This document shows positions 46,196 to 58,491 of a stretch of 64,000 nucleotides of DNA, in pieces. A program made the translations under genes and the position numbers. Every line of letters begins with the position of its first letter. Position 1 is the first letter of the stretch. Source of the stretch: Zygaena filipendulae (taxonomy: Eukaryota > Arthropoda > Insecta > Lepidoptera > Zygaenidae); contig OU015675.1 of the NCBI GenBank assembly GCA_907165275.2, positions 3,055,501-3,119,500 on the forward strand, read 5' to 3'. The notes under the pieces were generated by a model. That model was not told where the DNA came from, made no database searches, and was given only the letters and a program-made list of their open reading frames with translations.

Positions 46196-46198
<3 letters not shown>

Positions 46199-46246
46199 AT
46201 ACACACACTCTTTTACTACATTACTACACTCTCTACTACTTTTTTG

Positions 46247-46756
46247 AGGGTTCTGTACCCGAATGGTCCAACCGGAGCCATATTGCTATCACTCGCATCT
46301 GTCACATAGGTTTTACAGTCAAACCGTAAAAGCTACAGTCTTCAAATTTGTTCAATATACGTATATTGGTGACCCGAAGTTAAAATATGCTTTTAAGGAT
46401 TTTTAAGGGGGCTCCCATACAGCTAAAGGGGGGCACAAAAATTATTTTGTTTATCTACTGAATCGAGTGGAGTATCGTTAAATAGAACTCATTGAGTAGA
46501 TAAAAGCTGTATTTTTATTTATTATAATATGGGAAATTAAAGGAACGAGAAGCAGCCAAAGTCAGCTTTTTTACAACATTTTATTCCGAAGTATTTTCTA
46601 ACTTCCCGTTGATCTATGAACTTAATACTTGGTAATAATATTTATTATTACATACATTTTACTAACAAATACCAACATATTGATAACTCGATGTTTTTCT
46701 TTGAAATTCTATAATTTTCTTTATTTTGCGGTAAAAAATATTTGGCACCGAACCCT
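46247..46756. mobile_element. MITE with AGGGTTC..CC ends
   Basis: The left end AGGGTTCTGTACC and the inverted right end AGGGTTCGGTGCC bound about 510 bp containing no gene. Confidence 0.5.
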
Positions 46757-47049
46757 AAATATGCGAAGTCCGACACGTACTTCGCCGAGAAGTCAAAACG
46801 GTATCAAAGTTTTCGCTATTTTACTAATAACAATAATATATGTATGTATGTTTCGCGGGATCCCGAAAATCACGCAGTCGCAGTCGCGGGGAACACCTAA
46901 TAATAAACAAATTTTACATAATTATGTACCTACTATGAGTTTTCCAGTAAGTCAACTCGAGAAATATCTCTAAAAAGAGTATATCAACCCTGTCATTAGG
47001 TGTAGGTATGCCGAAGCATATCTATATTTACGGCTAGTTATATAAAATA

Positions 47050-47238
47050 TTAGTTGTGCCCAGCGGTTTCACCCGCGTTAATTTCAGGGTTCCCGCGGGA
47101 ATTCCGGGATAAAAAGTAGTAAAGTTATTGTAAATTTTCATTAAAATCCATCCAATAGTTTTTGCGTGAAAGAGTAACAAACATCCATCCATCCATTCAT
47201 CCATACATACTTACAAACTTTCGCGTTTATAATATTAG
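47050..47238 (-). mobile_element. Non-autonomous Helitron, reverse
   Basis: AGCGGTTTCACCCGCGTTAA at the left, CATCCATCCATCC in the middle, CTTTCGCGTTTATAATATTA at the right. Confidence 0.8.
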
Positions 47239-48071
47239 AAGAATGTTATTTGTCTAAGAATTAAATAGTTGAGTTATCTGCAAATTTTTTACAAAAAACC
47301 TTTTCCATGCCAACTGTACCTACTTACGAAGCTATATTTAGTTGAACCCAGAAAGAGCAAGACACCGTTTCAACTCTAAAGTTACTTAGCTTCAAGAGGA
47401 AATGTTTAAAACTGCAATATAATATAATTTTCATAAGTCAAGTTCCTTGAATGTTTCTGACAAGTTAGGAATCTTTTACTGTTTAAAATTCTATTCGAAT
47501 GAAATATTCGCCTTTTTCTATACAGACATACCTAGGTAAAAATTAAATAAAACAAAATAAAATGTTTGTCGTCATTTTACGGTCCTATACCTACTTCAGG
47601 CTGATTACCGATTTGATATGGAAATCTGTTTCATTCGTTTGAAAATAAAACTATTTATTACAATCCGTGGACATTAAATCAAACATGTTTAAAATGAAAG
47701 CCGGATCGTTTGTGAGGAAAATAAAGTACACACCTACCTACAGGAAAAAGACAAGAAAACACATCCTTAAAGTGATGGAAATAAATAAAACATAAACCTC
47801 GAGTAGGTATGGAGTAAAGAAATAAATTCATAAACTCAAGGACCATACGTACATTTTTTACATGAATGCTAAGGACGACAAAATGCGGTTCCGAATGAAA
47901 TTTATTCCGTTTTTATGCTTCCTTTACTTTGACAGACGATAAAATTGATATTATCTTCACGAACCGATATTTGAAAGGAAGGCGCGATGAGAAGAAAATT
48001 GAAAGGTCAGATTTGAGTGTTCTTATTTTATTCTTATGGACTTTGCATATATTGCATTTAGCCATTTTCAT

Positions 48072-48445
48072 CCTAATATTATATAAATGCGAATAAAAAT
48101 AAGTTTGTTATGCTTTCACGCTTTAACCACTCAACCGATCATCGTGAAATTTTGCATACACGTTGTGACTTGTGAGGAGTACAAAAAACGACATACGGTA
48201 CTTTTTATCGCGGAGTTAGTAGTTAGTATTATCTATACTAATATTATAAAGAGAAAAGATTTGACTTTTTGTTTGTTTCTTTGTTTGTTTGTTACGATTT
48301 AACTCAAAAACTACTGGACCGATTTCAAAAATTCTTTCACCATTAGAAAGCTACATTACCGCTGAGTAACATAAGCTATATTGTAATTCGGAATTCCCGC
48401 GAGAACTCTGAAGTTATCGCGGGTGAAACCGCGCGGGGAAGTTAG
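48072..48445 (+). mobile_element. Two Helitrons in tandem
   Basis: A copy without its 3' hairpin (48072-48231) is followed by a full one starting TCTATACTAATATTATAAAG at 48232 and ending GCGCGGGGAAGTTAG. Confidence 0.7.
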
Positions 48446-48852
48446 TATATAATATAGGCACATTTGGTTTTTAATTCAAACATAATATCTAGTCTCGTAA
48501 TTAGCATTTAATATGTAAGATCGACGTATTTTGTTTTCTATCCAAATTCCATTTCTAATAATCTCTTGATTTAATGTATATTTATTGGAAATCAGTAGCA
48601 AATGTGATTATTATTCTACTATTATATCCATTATACATACAAATTTTCGTCACGTAAAAGTAAATCTTTCAATAAAGAAATCGTATCACGCACCAATGCA
48701 ATCTTTCTTTTTATATTTCTCATTAATAAATGAATAATAAGCATGTTATATGTAGGTACGTTTTTTGATGGACCGATTGGAATTCTCGCTGTGAGCTCGT
48801 GTAGGCGTGTTTTTTGATTCGTAAACAGGCCACAGTATGTTATTTCTACTGA

Positions 48853-48937
48853 TAGCTGTTCCCCACGGTTTCACCCGCGGTAATTGCGGAGTTCCCGCGG
48901 GAATTTCGGGTTACAATATAGCCTATGTTACTCATGG
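48853..48937 (-). mobile_element. Helitron 3' fragment, reverse
   Basis: AGCTGTTCCCCACGGTTTCA and GTTCCCGCGGGAATTTCGGG; the rest is missing. Confidence 0.65.
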
Positions 48938-49184
48938 CCGGTTCACACTTCCATACATAAGTATAGTAAGTAATTAAGTTCAGCTTACCAACTTACTTAC
49001 TTACTTAATCGAAAATGAGCATAAGTAAGTCAGTAAGTTCAGTAATACATATTCTTTCTTCACTTACTAATTACTTGCCGGCCGCCGTCCACACGGTGGC
49101 AAGTAGTAAGTAATAAGTTGACGAGGAGCGGGAGACGAAACAGCGGGTGTACGCGCTGTCCTCTCCAATAACAAACATAAAAAA

Positions 49185-49232
49185 CATACGCGTCGAATTG
49201 AGAACCTGCTCTTTTTTGGGAAGTCGGTTAAA
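49185..49232 (+). repeat. Repeat terminus, fourth copy
   Basis: CGCGTCGAATTGAGAACCTG then GGGAAGTCGGTTAAAT. It interrupts a TACTTAC/TAAGTAAG-rich stretch (48950-49320). Confidence 0.5.
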
Positions 49233-49861
49233 TAATAGAACTGGTTTCTATCCTGCGGCAAGTTGCTTCTTAATCACTTATACTTGCTTGCTGGCCGGCG
49301 TCCACAGGTGGTTTTTACTTGATTTCTGATTTTCCATCTTAGGACATGGCGCGCGTCATGGTCAAGAAATATTTTAGGTCATAGTGAAGCCCAATACTGA
49401 GCGTACGAATTTTATTAGTCAGTCAGTCAGTCAAGCCATGTAATTTGGTATGATTTTGATTAATATCGAACCTAACAGTGGAAAAGGAAAAAGAATTAAG
49501 TACCAATCAGTTTTTTTTTTACCAGCGGAATAAACACGTCAAACTCCAGACTCAGATCTTCGGGAGCAACGTTATTATAGGATTTGGAGACAGTGACGGG
49601 ACAGACGGACGACTGAATTAAAACTGACAGGTGGAAAACACAAACAGGATGATGAGGGTATACCGTTACGCCTGCGATTTGTGTGAACGATTACTGCGTC
49701 ATTGTAAAGGCATTAAATATGAGAACATAATACCTAATACTTAGGTAGGTACCTCAAGTACACTCACGCATATCCCGAGTTTTGTATTGGAACCTTTGTA
49801 AAGGATATGTTAAATAGCTACATATGCGCAAAATAGAACGAAAAAGCATGTAATGCATGTA

Positions 49862-50132
49862 ACCCGATTGGCGTAGTAGGTCACAATGCCTACCCGCTAT
49901 AAGAGGTTCCGGGTTCGATTCCCGGTGGGGGTGCACTTTGTGTGATTAACACAGGGTTCCAATTTCCAGTCTGGGTGTGTTTATATTTCTATAGTACAAT
50001 ACCTATATATGTAATTATAATATGTAGTATATACCACGTTTGCTGGGTTTCTACGACACAGACTATTTTGGGATCAAGTAGATCGGTGTGTTGTGGAGTG
50101 GATTATTATTATTATTATCATTATGTTAACCA
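49862..50132 (+). mobile_element. tRNA-derived SINE, nearly complete
   Basis: The tRNA-like head has an A-box-like TTGGCGTAGTAGGTC and a B box GGGTTCGATTCCC. The body includes ACACAGGGTTCCAATTTCC, CCACGTTTGCTGGG and GGGATCAAGTAGATC, then a (TTA)n tail ending near 50132. It is not a functional tRNA: the acceptor arms do not pair and the body runs on. Confidence 0.8.
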
Positions 50133-50361
50133 GAACATAATTACAGAAAACTTGCACTTTAATTAAAATTTTGGTAGTTTACAGCTAGAATGTATTTACA
50201 ACAATAACTAAACGAAGATAGGTATCAAACAAAAGTTTAGGTATTTCTGTTTTTGCTCATGATAAACATATAATTATATACATATAAAGTAGATATCTAT
50301 CATCTATTCAGTTATAACAAAGAGTTTTCAAGGGAATCCAGAAATTCGGTCGAGTAAAAAT

Positions 50362-50596
50362 GGACGCAGATAAGCAATAACATGTTAACTCACAAAACAA
50401 AGTTATTGATTCAAAACGATTTATTGAGAGTTAGAGAACGTTTTTTAATTATGTGTTTACCTTATTACATTGTTTAAATATGTAACTAAATATTGAACAT
50501 AAAAATGTTGAAACAAAATGGCACTATAATTTTAAAACTTTAATTTACTCAAAATTTCTCCAGTGTGGGTTAACACACTATTGCTTATCTATGTCC
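50362..50596. mobile_element. MITE family M4, copy 4
   Basis: 235 bp, in the same orientation as copy 1, with a 4-bp duplication AAAT on both sides (50358-50361, 50597-50600). Confidence 0.85.
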
Positions 50597-50847
50597 AAAT
50601 GGGGACAACAGCAAAAACCAGACTTGACGCAGTTCACTCATCTGCATTACGGAATTTTCAAGGGAAATTTAAAAAAATAACCTTTATCTTTACCCAGCCG
50701 TCTCCATACTTTTAAAACAATCTAACTTCCTAAAATTCGATTCGAGAAAGTTCATTTTCTGGAAAATTTTTACTTTTGATTGGTACGAGTAAACGGAACC
50801 TCGTACTCATCACATAAATTCTGTCTCCACCAGGAATTGAGCCCAGG

Positions 50848-50982
50848 GGGGCTAAGATGCGCAAGACGATAAAATTTTATCGAGCCATTTTATCGATTCT
50901 CGTCGACATATTGTATGGTTTTGTCGACGAGAATCGATAAAATGGCTCGATATAATTTTATCGTGTTGCGCATCTTAGCCCC
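50848..50982. mobile_element. Fold-back MITE, 61-bp arms
   Basis: Two arms of about 61 bp beginning GGGGCTAAGATGCGCAA are inverted with only two mismatches and a loop of about 13 bp. It sits inside an older, reverse-oriented tRNA-like SINE remnant (GGAATTGAGCCC just to the left is a decayed B box). Confidence 0.8.
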
Positions 50983-51717
50983 ACAGGACGTTTTGATTTG
51001 TGGTGTGACACGGTGACCTTGGCGACTAGTGAGTCCATCCCGCCAAGACGACTTTAAAACCAAGAATAAAAAAAAATGCGGATAATTATTTTGCCCAATA
51101 GTAAAAATTCCGGCTTAATTCAATTCTTTATAAGTTGAAAACATCAAAAAAACAAATAAACCCTCTTCTACAATTTATCTACTTGGGACTATAATTGCTT
51201 TGGGAAGGAACAGTTAAAAAAGTAATTCGATATCCACCTTTAAAGCGTTGACACTGATATATAGCGAGTCTAAGAAACTTCTACAAACACTTCGCTGTAA
51301 TCAAGACAACACTAATTAACAACTAAACGTGCACGCTTAGAAAATATAAGCCGGTCGTACCATCAATCTCTTTCATTAGATTAAGGCCGATGGGAACTCA
51401 TGAGAAACAAGTATTAACTGAATTTATCCGACTTCGACATAAATTAGCGGCCGACAGAACAGTCTGGGGGCTTGATTTATGCCGTATTACGCAAAAACGT
51501 CTATCTTGGGACAAGATTGTATGTGTTCTCCGGTTGCCCAATTTACGCCTCATGTTCTGTGATGTTTTCCCGGTTTTCCGTTAATAGTTTTTAGCCTCGG
51601 TTAGGTAGGTATACGAATAATTAATTTAGTAGGACATTTTGGAAATGCTTTTGTTTACAACTTGGGCAGTTGTAAATGGTTATCCTCACAGATATTGGAA
51701 TAAGGTTATAGTAATGA

Positions 51718-51900
51718 CTAGCTGTCCCCCGCGATTTCACCTGCGATAGTTTCGGGATTTTTTCCGACCGGACCTTTCTCTTGAATCACTCTATCTATTA
51801 GTGAAAACCGCATGAAAATCTGTCCAGTCGTTTTTGAGTTTATCACGAACAGGCAGACAGACAGACGCGGCGGAGGACTTTGTTCTATTATGAGTAAGGA
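51718..51900 (-). mobile_element. Helitron, reverse
   Basis: CTAGCTGTCCCCCGCGATTT to ACAGGCAGACAGACAGAC. Confidence 0.65.
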
Positions 51901-52026
51901 ACGTGGAAGTTTGTGATGTTCGTGACTCATCTATCTACACATAATTTGAATAAGCATTATTAGTTTAGTACCTAATTATTAGTACCCAACTTGTGTATCA
52001 ACACCATCTTACTTTTTTGTTTTGGT

Positions 52027-52110
52027 TAAATAAATAAATAAAATAAATAAAAATAAATAAAAATAAATAAAATAAATAAAAATAAATAAAAATAAATAAA
52101 AATAAATAAA
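52027..52110. repeat. (AAATA/AAAT)n simple repeat
   Basis: Irregular AAATAAATAAAA units fill the stretch. It may be the tail of a lost retroelement. Confidence 0.85.
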
Positions 52111-52189
52111 ATTCTGTTTTTAATTTCAAAATAACAGCTTTTCACTAAATGCATTCGAAAGTATATAACTACGTTACTAACATCAAAAA

Positions 52190-52381
52190 ATCAATTTTTT
52201 TAAATTTTTCTCTGTCCGTCTGTCTGTTTGTTTTCTCCGGGTAATATCTGAAACGGCTGGACTGATTGTAACAGGACTTTCACTGACAAATAGCTGATAA
52301 TATAAGGAATAACTTAGGCTACTGTTTATACCGGAATTTTCGCGGAATCTCTGAAAAAACCGCGGAGAACAGCAGAGCTAG
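52190..52381 (+). mobile_element. Helitron, TTATAACATCAG subfamily
   Basis: GTCCGTCTGTCTGTTTG, then ACTTTCACTGACAAATAGCT and end ACCGCGGAGAACAGCAGAGC then TAG. Confidence 0.65.
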
Positions 52382-52536
52382 TTCATGCATAAAGCTGATT
52401 CACGCATTAAAGCTTATAAAATATTAAAGTTCATTCACTAATTAAGTTGACCGGATTTGGATGATAGTTGGCACCATAACAATAATGTTCGGACGCTATA
52501 AGATAGTGCCATCTGGTCCCGGGCAACTAGTATATT

Positions 52537-52683
52537 CATATCTATATATGTAAATTTGTCCTGAATGAATCACTGACAGATCAACACACAGCTTAAGCCG
52601 CTGATCGCAGAGACTTGAAATTTGGAGGGTGTATTCTTTGTATGACGTAGGCTATCGCGGGTGAAACCGCGCGGTGCAGTTAG
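52537..52683 (+). mobile_element. Helitron, third subfamily
   Basis: The interior CTGATCGCAGAGACTTGAAA is unlike the other copies; the end is CGGGTGAAACCGCGCGGTGC then AGTTAG. Confidence 0.6.
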
Positions 52684-53599
52684 CATATTTAATTGAGTCT
52701 GAGCTCAAGGTATACATAGGGTAAACATAAAAGTTTTCTTTCAGCCAAATGTATGGAAAAGTAATTAAATATTATAATACATAATTATATTATTTCTTTA
52801 AGGTCTATTTATATAATATATACATATTATTGTTTTTAAGATCGCATAACCACTAGCTGTTCCTGTGACTTCAATCGCGCTGTCGAATATTTACTAACTG
52901 ATATTTCTTAACATTTATAATTTTTATATTACAAACAGAGATAAATACGCCTATACATTTGAGGATCAAATTGTTTTCTTATTTCAATTTTTGAAAGAAT
53001 GTTTATAGGATTTGTTCATTCAGAACGCTTTCAGTACGACAGTAGGTAGGTACATACAACACATCTAATATATCATCAAAGAGAATATATTATATTATTA
53101 TAACCGCTACGTTTGAATATCATTTAAATGTGTTCAACATGATTAAATTCAGTCTTTCGAGAAAACATAAAACAGACCCAGTCTAATGCGTCTGATATTC
53201 GAGGAGCTTGTATACTGCATAGGTACCCACTTGTGCTCGGTCAGCCGTACACAGCGGGTAGGTACAGTGTACACACGATCTTATCTACCATCTACCATAT
53301 ATATTAGGTATATTTTACTTAATTTATTCCTTTACTACATGGTACAAAACGGTTGATAATAATAAAGGACAAAGGAAGGTAGGTATATCTCAAACTCTAT
53401 TGTATCAAAGGGATTGAGTTGGATGGAGTGAAAATTTTATAGACACAGAACGCTTCGACCTACGTATCATCTTTATAAATAAAAATGAATGTTTGTATGT
53501 TTGTCCTCAATTTGTTTCGGAACAATTGGTCCGATTGTGATGAATCTTAACACTTTAGATATTTGAGACGAGAATCGGATAATTAACATCCCCCTTCAA

Positions 53600-55756
53600 T
53601 AATTTCCTAGTTTAACCTTACACTCTGTATAAACGCTTTCGCACTCAACTTGGGTCATACTCTTTGGACCTTTGGCGTGACCTCTTCAGAGCCGGAAACG
53701 GCACCTGAGACCGGCGCGCGGAGCGGCGTCGCGGGCGCCGACCACCGCGCCACATCCGCTGTTTTATAACACTCGTAGCGACACACAAGTGAAACACCGT
53801 AGAGTGACCATGAGCATTGCGTAGCTAGGGATTTCATCTAGGAGCGATCTAGGAGCCGTCCAGCTGAATTATCCACAATCATGTAATTAGGGGTCGCGGT
53901 CGTAATTAATGACGCTTAGAAATAAATAATAATGTAATAATAATTCTCTATCCTAAGTATTTACCATTGTATTATGGCCTCTTTCATCATTGCTTACTCG
54001 GCGCCTTCCAGAATCTTAAAATAAAAGCGAATTTATTTTATTACATTTCTATATTTAATTTATGAACGAATGAATGAAAACACTTTATTGAGCACCACAA
54101 TCAGTAGAAATAGATACTTTATTTTAATTATTTTAAAAACAATTTATTGAAAACATTTCAGGTTGTTAACTTTTTATGTTCTGCAGCTGATTTTTTATAG
54201 TTATTAAGTAAGGTAATAATATAAACTATGGTTATGTATTATTTAATAGCATCTAAAGTAGATAAGTATGTATTGTATACAATGATTAATGCAAATTCCT
54301 TGTCACCCTACGTAACACCGATAACAAAAGGGAGATTTGCGACCATTTTACCAAGTGGGAACATTACAAACGGCCTCTTTCGCCGCCTAGAGTCTTTTGT
54401 CTGATTCTCAAAGTTCTGTTCTATCTACTCGGTCTCTTAATCCAAGTTTTCCTTCTGCTGTATGAATATTTAAATAGATGAATTAACAAAGGTGGCCACT
54501 TCAAAAGAAATGAAACGAGTAGGTACGTTGCCAAGTTGGTTTAGCGGATTCACTACAAACTCATGGAAGATTTAATGATTAACACCACTTGCGGCGTTCT
54601 CAAAGGGTTATGATAATATTATAGGATTTTGATTTTTTTGTTTGAATAGACGCTAAACAGCTATGGACTTGAGTCTATTCAAATTGAGTGATAATTTAGG
54701 ATTTGTTGGCAATTCTGTTGGCGGAGCAGTGCAGCGGTGCCAACGCTCTGAAATTCCTAGTATCCAAGTCGCTGACCTAAAGACAGCTGGTACCAATAGC
54801 TAATTATTATTATAGACATGACTCTAGTTAATCTGTGGTCATTACTTTGTGTTGTATCGAGACCGTTAACTAACTATATTTTTTAGAAAGAAAGTTTAAT
54901 AAAATCCTGGACATATGGCAACAACAACCAAATATTGACAGAAAAAACGTTGAAGGAAATCAACTTTCTTCGAAATTTTTGAATTTTTTAAAATAAAAAA
55001 AAAAAAAATTTTAAACTCTGAAACGCCGCCCCCGCCAAAATGCCGCCCGGTGCGGATTGCACCCTCTGCTCCCCCCCCACACGGTAAGCCTCTGGTGGTA
55101 GGCCCCCTGTACCCTTTCTACACTCTACTAGTCCGCAGGCAGTTAAACAAACTACAATATTATAGCGATGATAATGATTCAGCAATAAAAAGTAATATTT
55201 TAGCTAAACCATTAGCAAATTGACAAAGTTCTCTTTCACAACAGAAAAAAAAAGAAACCGTTCTCAGCGGAGCGAATGAAAGTCAATTTGTTTTAAAAAC
55301 AACGTTCGCGTCGTAACCCCGAGGAAATGGTTCCAGGTCCTTGCGGTGGACTTGGACACGGTGTCGTAGCGTTTTTTCGGTCCTCACTCACAGTATGTAA
55401 GTCGACTTTCGATTTTAGCGCATGTTTAAACAGACAGGAGGAGCGACAAGTTGAGCGGGAAACCTTTTCAAATTGAAGTTCATAGAACGACTTGAAGGCG
55501 TGGAAACACATTCAGCGCACTCAGAGTCATGGTATTTAAAGTGTGGTGGAATCAGTCAGCCCAGTGACACTCCCTTGAAGCAAAAGTTTCAATGGATTTA
55601 TGCGCGAACTTCTTTGCCAACTTTGGAATACCTTCTTAACCAAATTCCTATGACCGCGTCGTACATTGCATTGGTAAGGTTAGCACAAAATGCCTTCATA
55701 GATTGGTTCAGCGATTATACCTAGTAATGAAAGTGCCGACTTTTAAAACGTAGGTA
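53600..55756. other. Intergenic with GC-rich islands
   Basis: GC-rich segments occur at 53690-53760 (possibly an old reversed SINE head), 53840-53920 (with TAATTA-type motifs) and 55015-55110 (poly-C, hAT-like text). Open frames at 55.3-55.7 kb on both strands overlap each other and have no known family. Confidence 0.45.
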
Positions 55757-55981
55757 GAGCTTATCTAAGTTAAAATGACGCGCCTCTCCATCGAGCATAC
55801 GCACACGCACAACCGTTAAAATATCGTTACGACACATATAAATCGTCTTGCCATTCGTCCTCAGTTGCCGCATGGTGTCGCCGCACTCGCACTATTAAAG
55901 AGATATTATTAATACATGATCTCACACATCTAAAACTGCTTATTGAGTAGTGGGGCGTGTCATTTTAGTTTAGATAAGCTC
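55757..55981. mobile_element. TA-flanked MITE (GAGCTTATCTAA ends)
   Basis: Inverted ends of about 26 bp begin GAGCTTATCTAA and reach GCGCC / GGGGC. TA flanks both sides. 225 bp. Confidence 0.7.
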
Positions 55982-56429
55982 TAGTGATTATTTGCTCAGT
56001 GGAATCAGTCGAATACCTAAAAGATTTCGAATTTCATATTGTGATTTTTGCTTATCTACCTAGAAAAAGATATACTAATCTAAAATTAATATTTTTCTTA
56101 AAAACGAACCTTGTTATATTAATCATAATATTTAAGTAGGTACGCTATTCGAAAGCACTGCGTCCTCATCCATAATACCATACTTATAGATGTAGTAAAG
56201 ACTCGATGATTATGCAAAACACTCGACACAATCGCTAATGGAAAAAGGAATTGAAATGCAATCAATTTGAACTTATTGCTTGTCAGGGGGTGCCGAGAAC
56301 CGATTTGCTTAACACGTATGTATACCTAACCCATCAGTCCCAACTCCCAAGTCACCGTTTTACTTCGCACATTCTGACTGGGAAGAATTTTTTTCCCATT
56401 AGCGGAAGCTTTCCTATTACTTTTGTGGT

Positions 56430-56714
56430 GTGAGCCTATTCATCAATGTAATTATTTTTATTATAGCCTACACTTATATTGATAGAATGGACTTTACAGA
56501 ATTGAATTTTTCTGCTGTTTCTATACCTACTCGCTACAGTTTTAAATACCTTAGGTGCCCCAATAATGTTTTCAGGTTCGAAATACCTCTAAGTTCACTG
56601 AGTTTAGAACCTAGATCACTGAGCCATTCCAAATCCAATCCCCTTTATTTACCTACCCCTAGCTGCAACGTTAATATGTCCATTGTTAACTTCATTAATA
56701 GAATTGGTAGTTAA
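56430..56714 (+). pseudogene. Possible LINE C-terminal relic
   Basis: A 94-codon open stretch whose end (SNPLYLPTPSCNVNMSIVN) loosely resembles the last segment of LINE reverse transcriptases. No catalytic motif is present. It could equally be chance. Confidence 0.2.
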
Positions 56715-56766
56715 GATTAAAAATATTTCTTTAACCAATATATACGCATTTTTTTATCTATATCTA

Positions 56767-56997
56767 TCTTACTAATATTATAAACGCGAAAATTTGTAAG
56801 AATGGATGGATGGATGGATGGATAGATGGATGGATGGATGTTTGTTACTCTTTCACGCAAAAACTACTCAATGTATTTAAACGAAACTTTACAATATTAT
56901 AGCTTATACATCAGATTAACACATAGGGTACTTTTTATCCCGGAATTCCCGCGGAAACTCTGAAATTAACGCGGGTGAAACCGCGGGGCACAACTAG
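56767..56997 (+). mobile_element. Non-autonomous Helitron with GGAT repeat
   Basis: Start TCTTACTAATATTATAAACG, a (GGAT)n run at about 56806-56842, end GCGGGGCACAACTAG. Confidence 0.8.
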
Positions 56998-57008
56998 TAG
57001 GTATATAA

Positions 57009-57181
57009 AATGAATCTCTATTTTCCTTGGTCATGGCATCACGCGTCTTGGCTGGGCCGATCATCATTAAATTTTGGATATACGTTGTCAGGGATAGAGA
57101 GAAGGACATAGGGTACTTTTAACCGAGAACTCCCGCGGGCACTTCGAAATTACCGAGGGCGAAACCGCGGGGGACAGCTAG
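57009..57181 (+). mobile_element. Non-autonomous Helitron
   Basis: It follows the previous copy by 11 bp. Interior CCGATCATCATTAAATTTTG, end AAACCGCGGGGGACAGCTAG. Confidence 0.75.
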
Positions 57182-58491
57182 TTATTGTATAAAAGCATAA
57201 AACCTTAAGGATAATACAGTTTGTACAATAATAGTTGTAAAAACAAAGTAAACAAGCGTGTCTATCATAAATCGTTCATAAAAAGAGTTTATTGTTTTAA
57301 AGAATTTTTTGTGTGTTGCTCGTTCAAACAATTACAATAGAAATAACAACTTTCTTCTATCTGTTCTAAAAGTGTAGGTACTCGTATAGATTTAGGTACA
57401 GGATTTTCTAAGTTAAAAATGCACGCAAAAAAAGACCCTCAAAATTAATGAACATTTTAATACACGTTATTTTGTAGGTGAACGAGGAATTTTATTATAA
57501 TTCTAGGCATATTTTTGTAACAAAGTTTTGGCACACAAAAAGTTTTTGTCAAAGCGAAATTTCAGCTCTCAACTTCCAACCGAGAGTTTGTACCTAACGA
57601 AATATTGCGTCGCGTAGTTTGAATTATCTAACTTTGATTACTCGAATTTAATTAGCGAACTCTCGTTTTGTATTTGCAACCAGAAGCTGTGTGTGTATCA
57701 ACTGCTTTCACTGGAATATGCTGGAAGTAATCATACCGACAATCCCATTTGTGTAGTCAGTGAGTAGAAGTTAGGCTAAGGCCACACTATAGGTGCCAAG
57801 CTTAGGCTAAACTAGGAGCTGTGCATACAAGGTTACTAGCTGAGTGACACACAATCAGTACTGCCAACTCGAAATTTGCCCTGGAGCCGCAGTGCTGGCA
57901 ACTTTATTTTTTTATTTATTTTTTTTTAGGAAGACCAACAGCTTTCCAGATAAAAACATTTTTGAATACAAAAATAGCAGCTAATTATAGGTCTCCGCTG
58001 ATAGAAACCAATTTACATACATTAAGACATCAAATACAGAATATAATTATTTTCGTACAAAACACTAGAAAAATCGTATTTCATCAAGGATTCTAGAAAA
58101 AAAAAAATAGTACGTAGTAAATTACAATCAAACAATAGCCAATAATTTAAATGCGAAACTTAATAGGAACTTTGACCTATTTTAATGTTTGACATGTAGT
58201 TAAAATGAAATAATACAAACTGTAACCAATGCATTTCGATGTAAATAACTTCAGAAGACGAAAAAAACATCTGAATTCGCTGTATGGACTAAATTTCCTT
58301 TGCCTTCCCAAAAAAAAGTAAAATCACTAGGCGACTTACAAAAAAATAATTAATCAACACGTTCGTTCGCTACGCGACTCCCATGGTGATAACTAGGCAG
58401 TCTAGGCACCTACCTCTTGACGCCATAACGTGCTATAAACGGTAGAACGGCGTGACGTCACGTGACATTTCGACTTAAAGTTATATTACTT

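Noticed and set aside
45941..46204. Cysteine/valine-rich frame
   Set aside because: Artefact of the CA microsatellite.
49900..49930. tRNA gene signal (B box)
   Set aside because: No cloverleaf closes and a SINE body follows; it is a SINE head.
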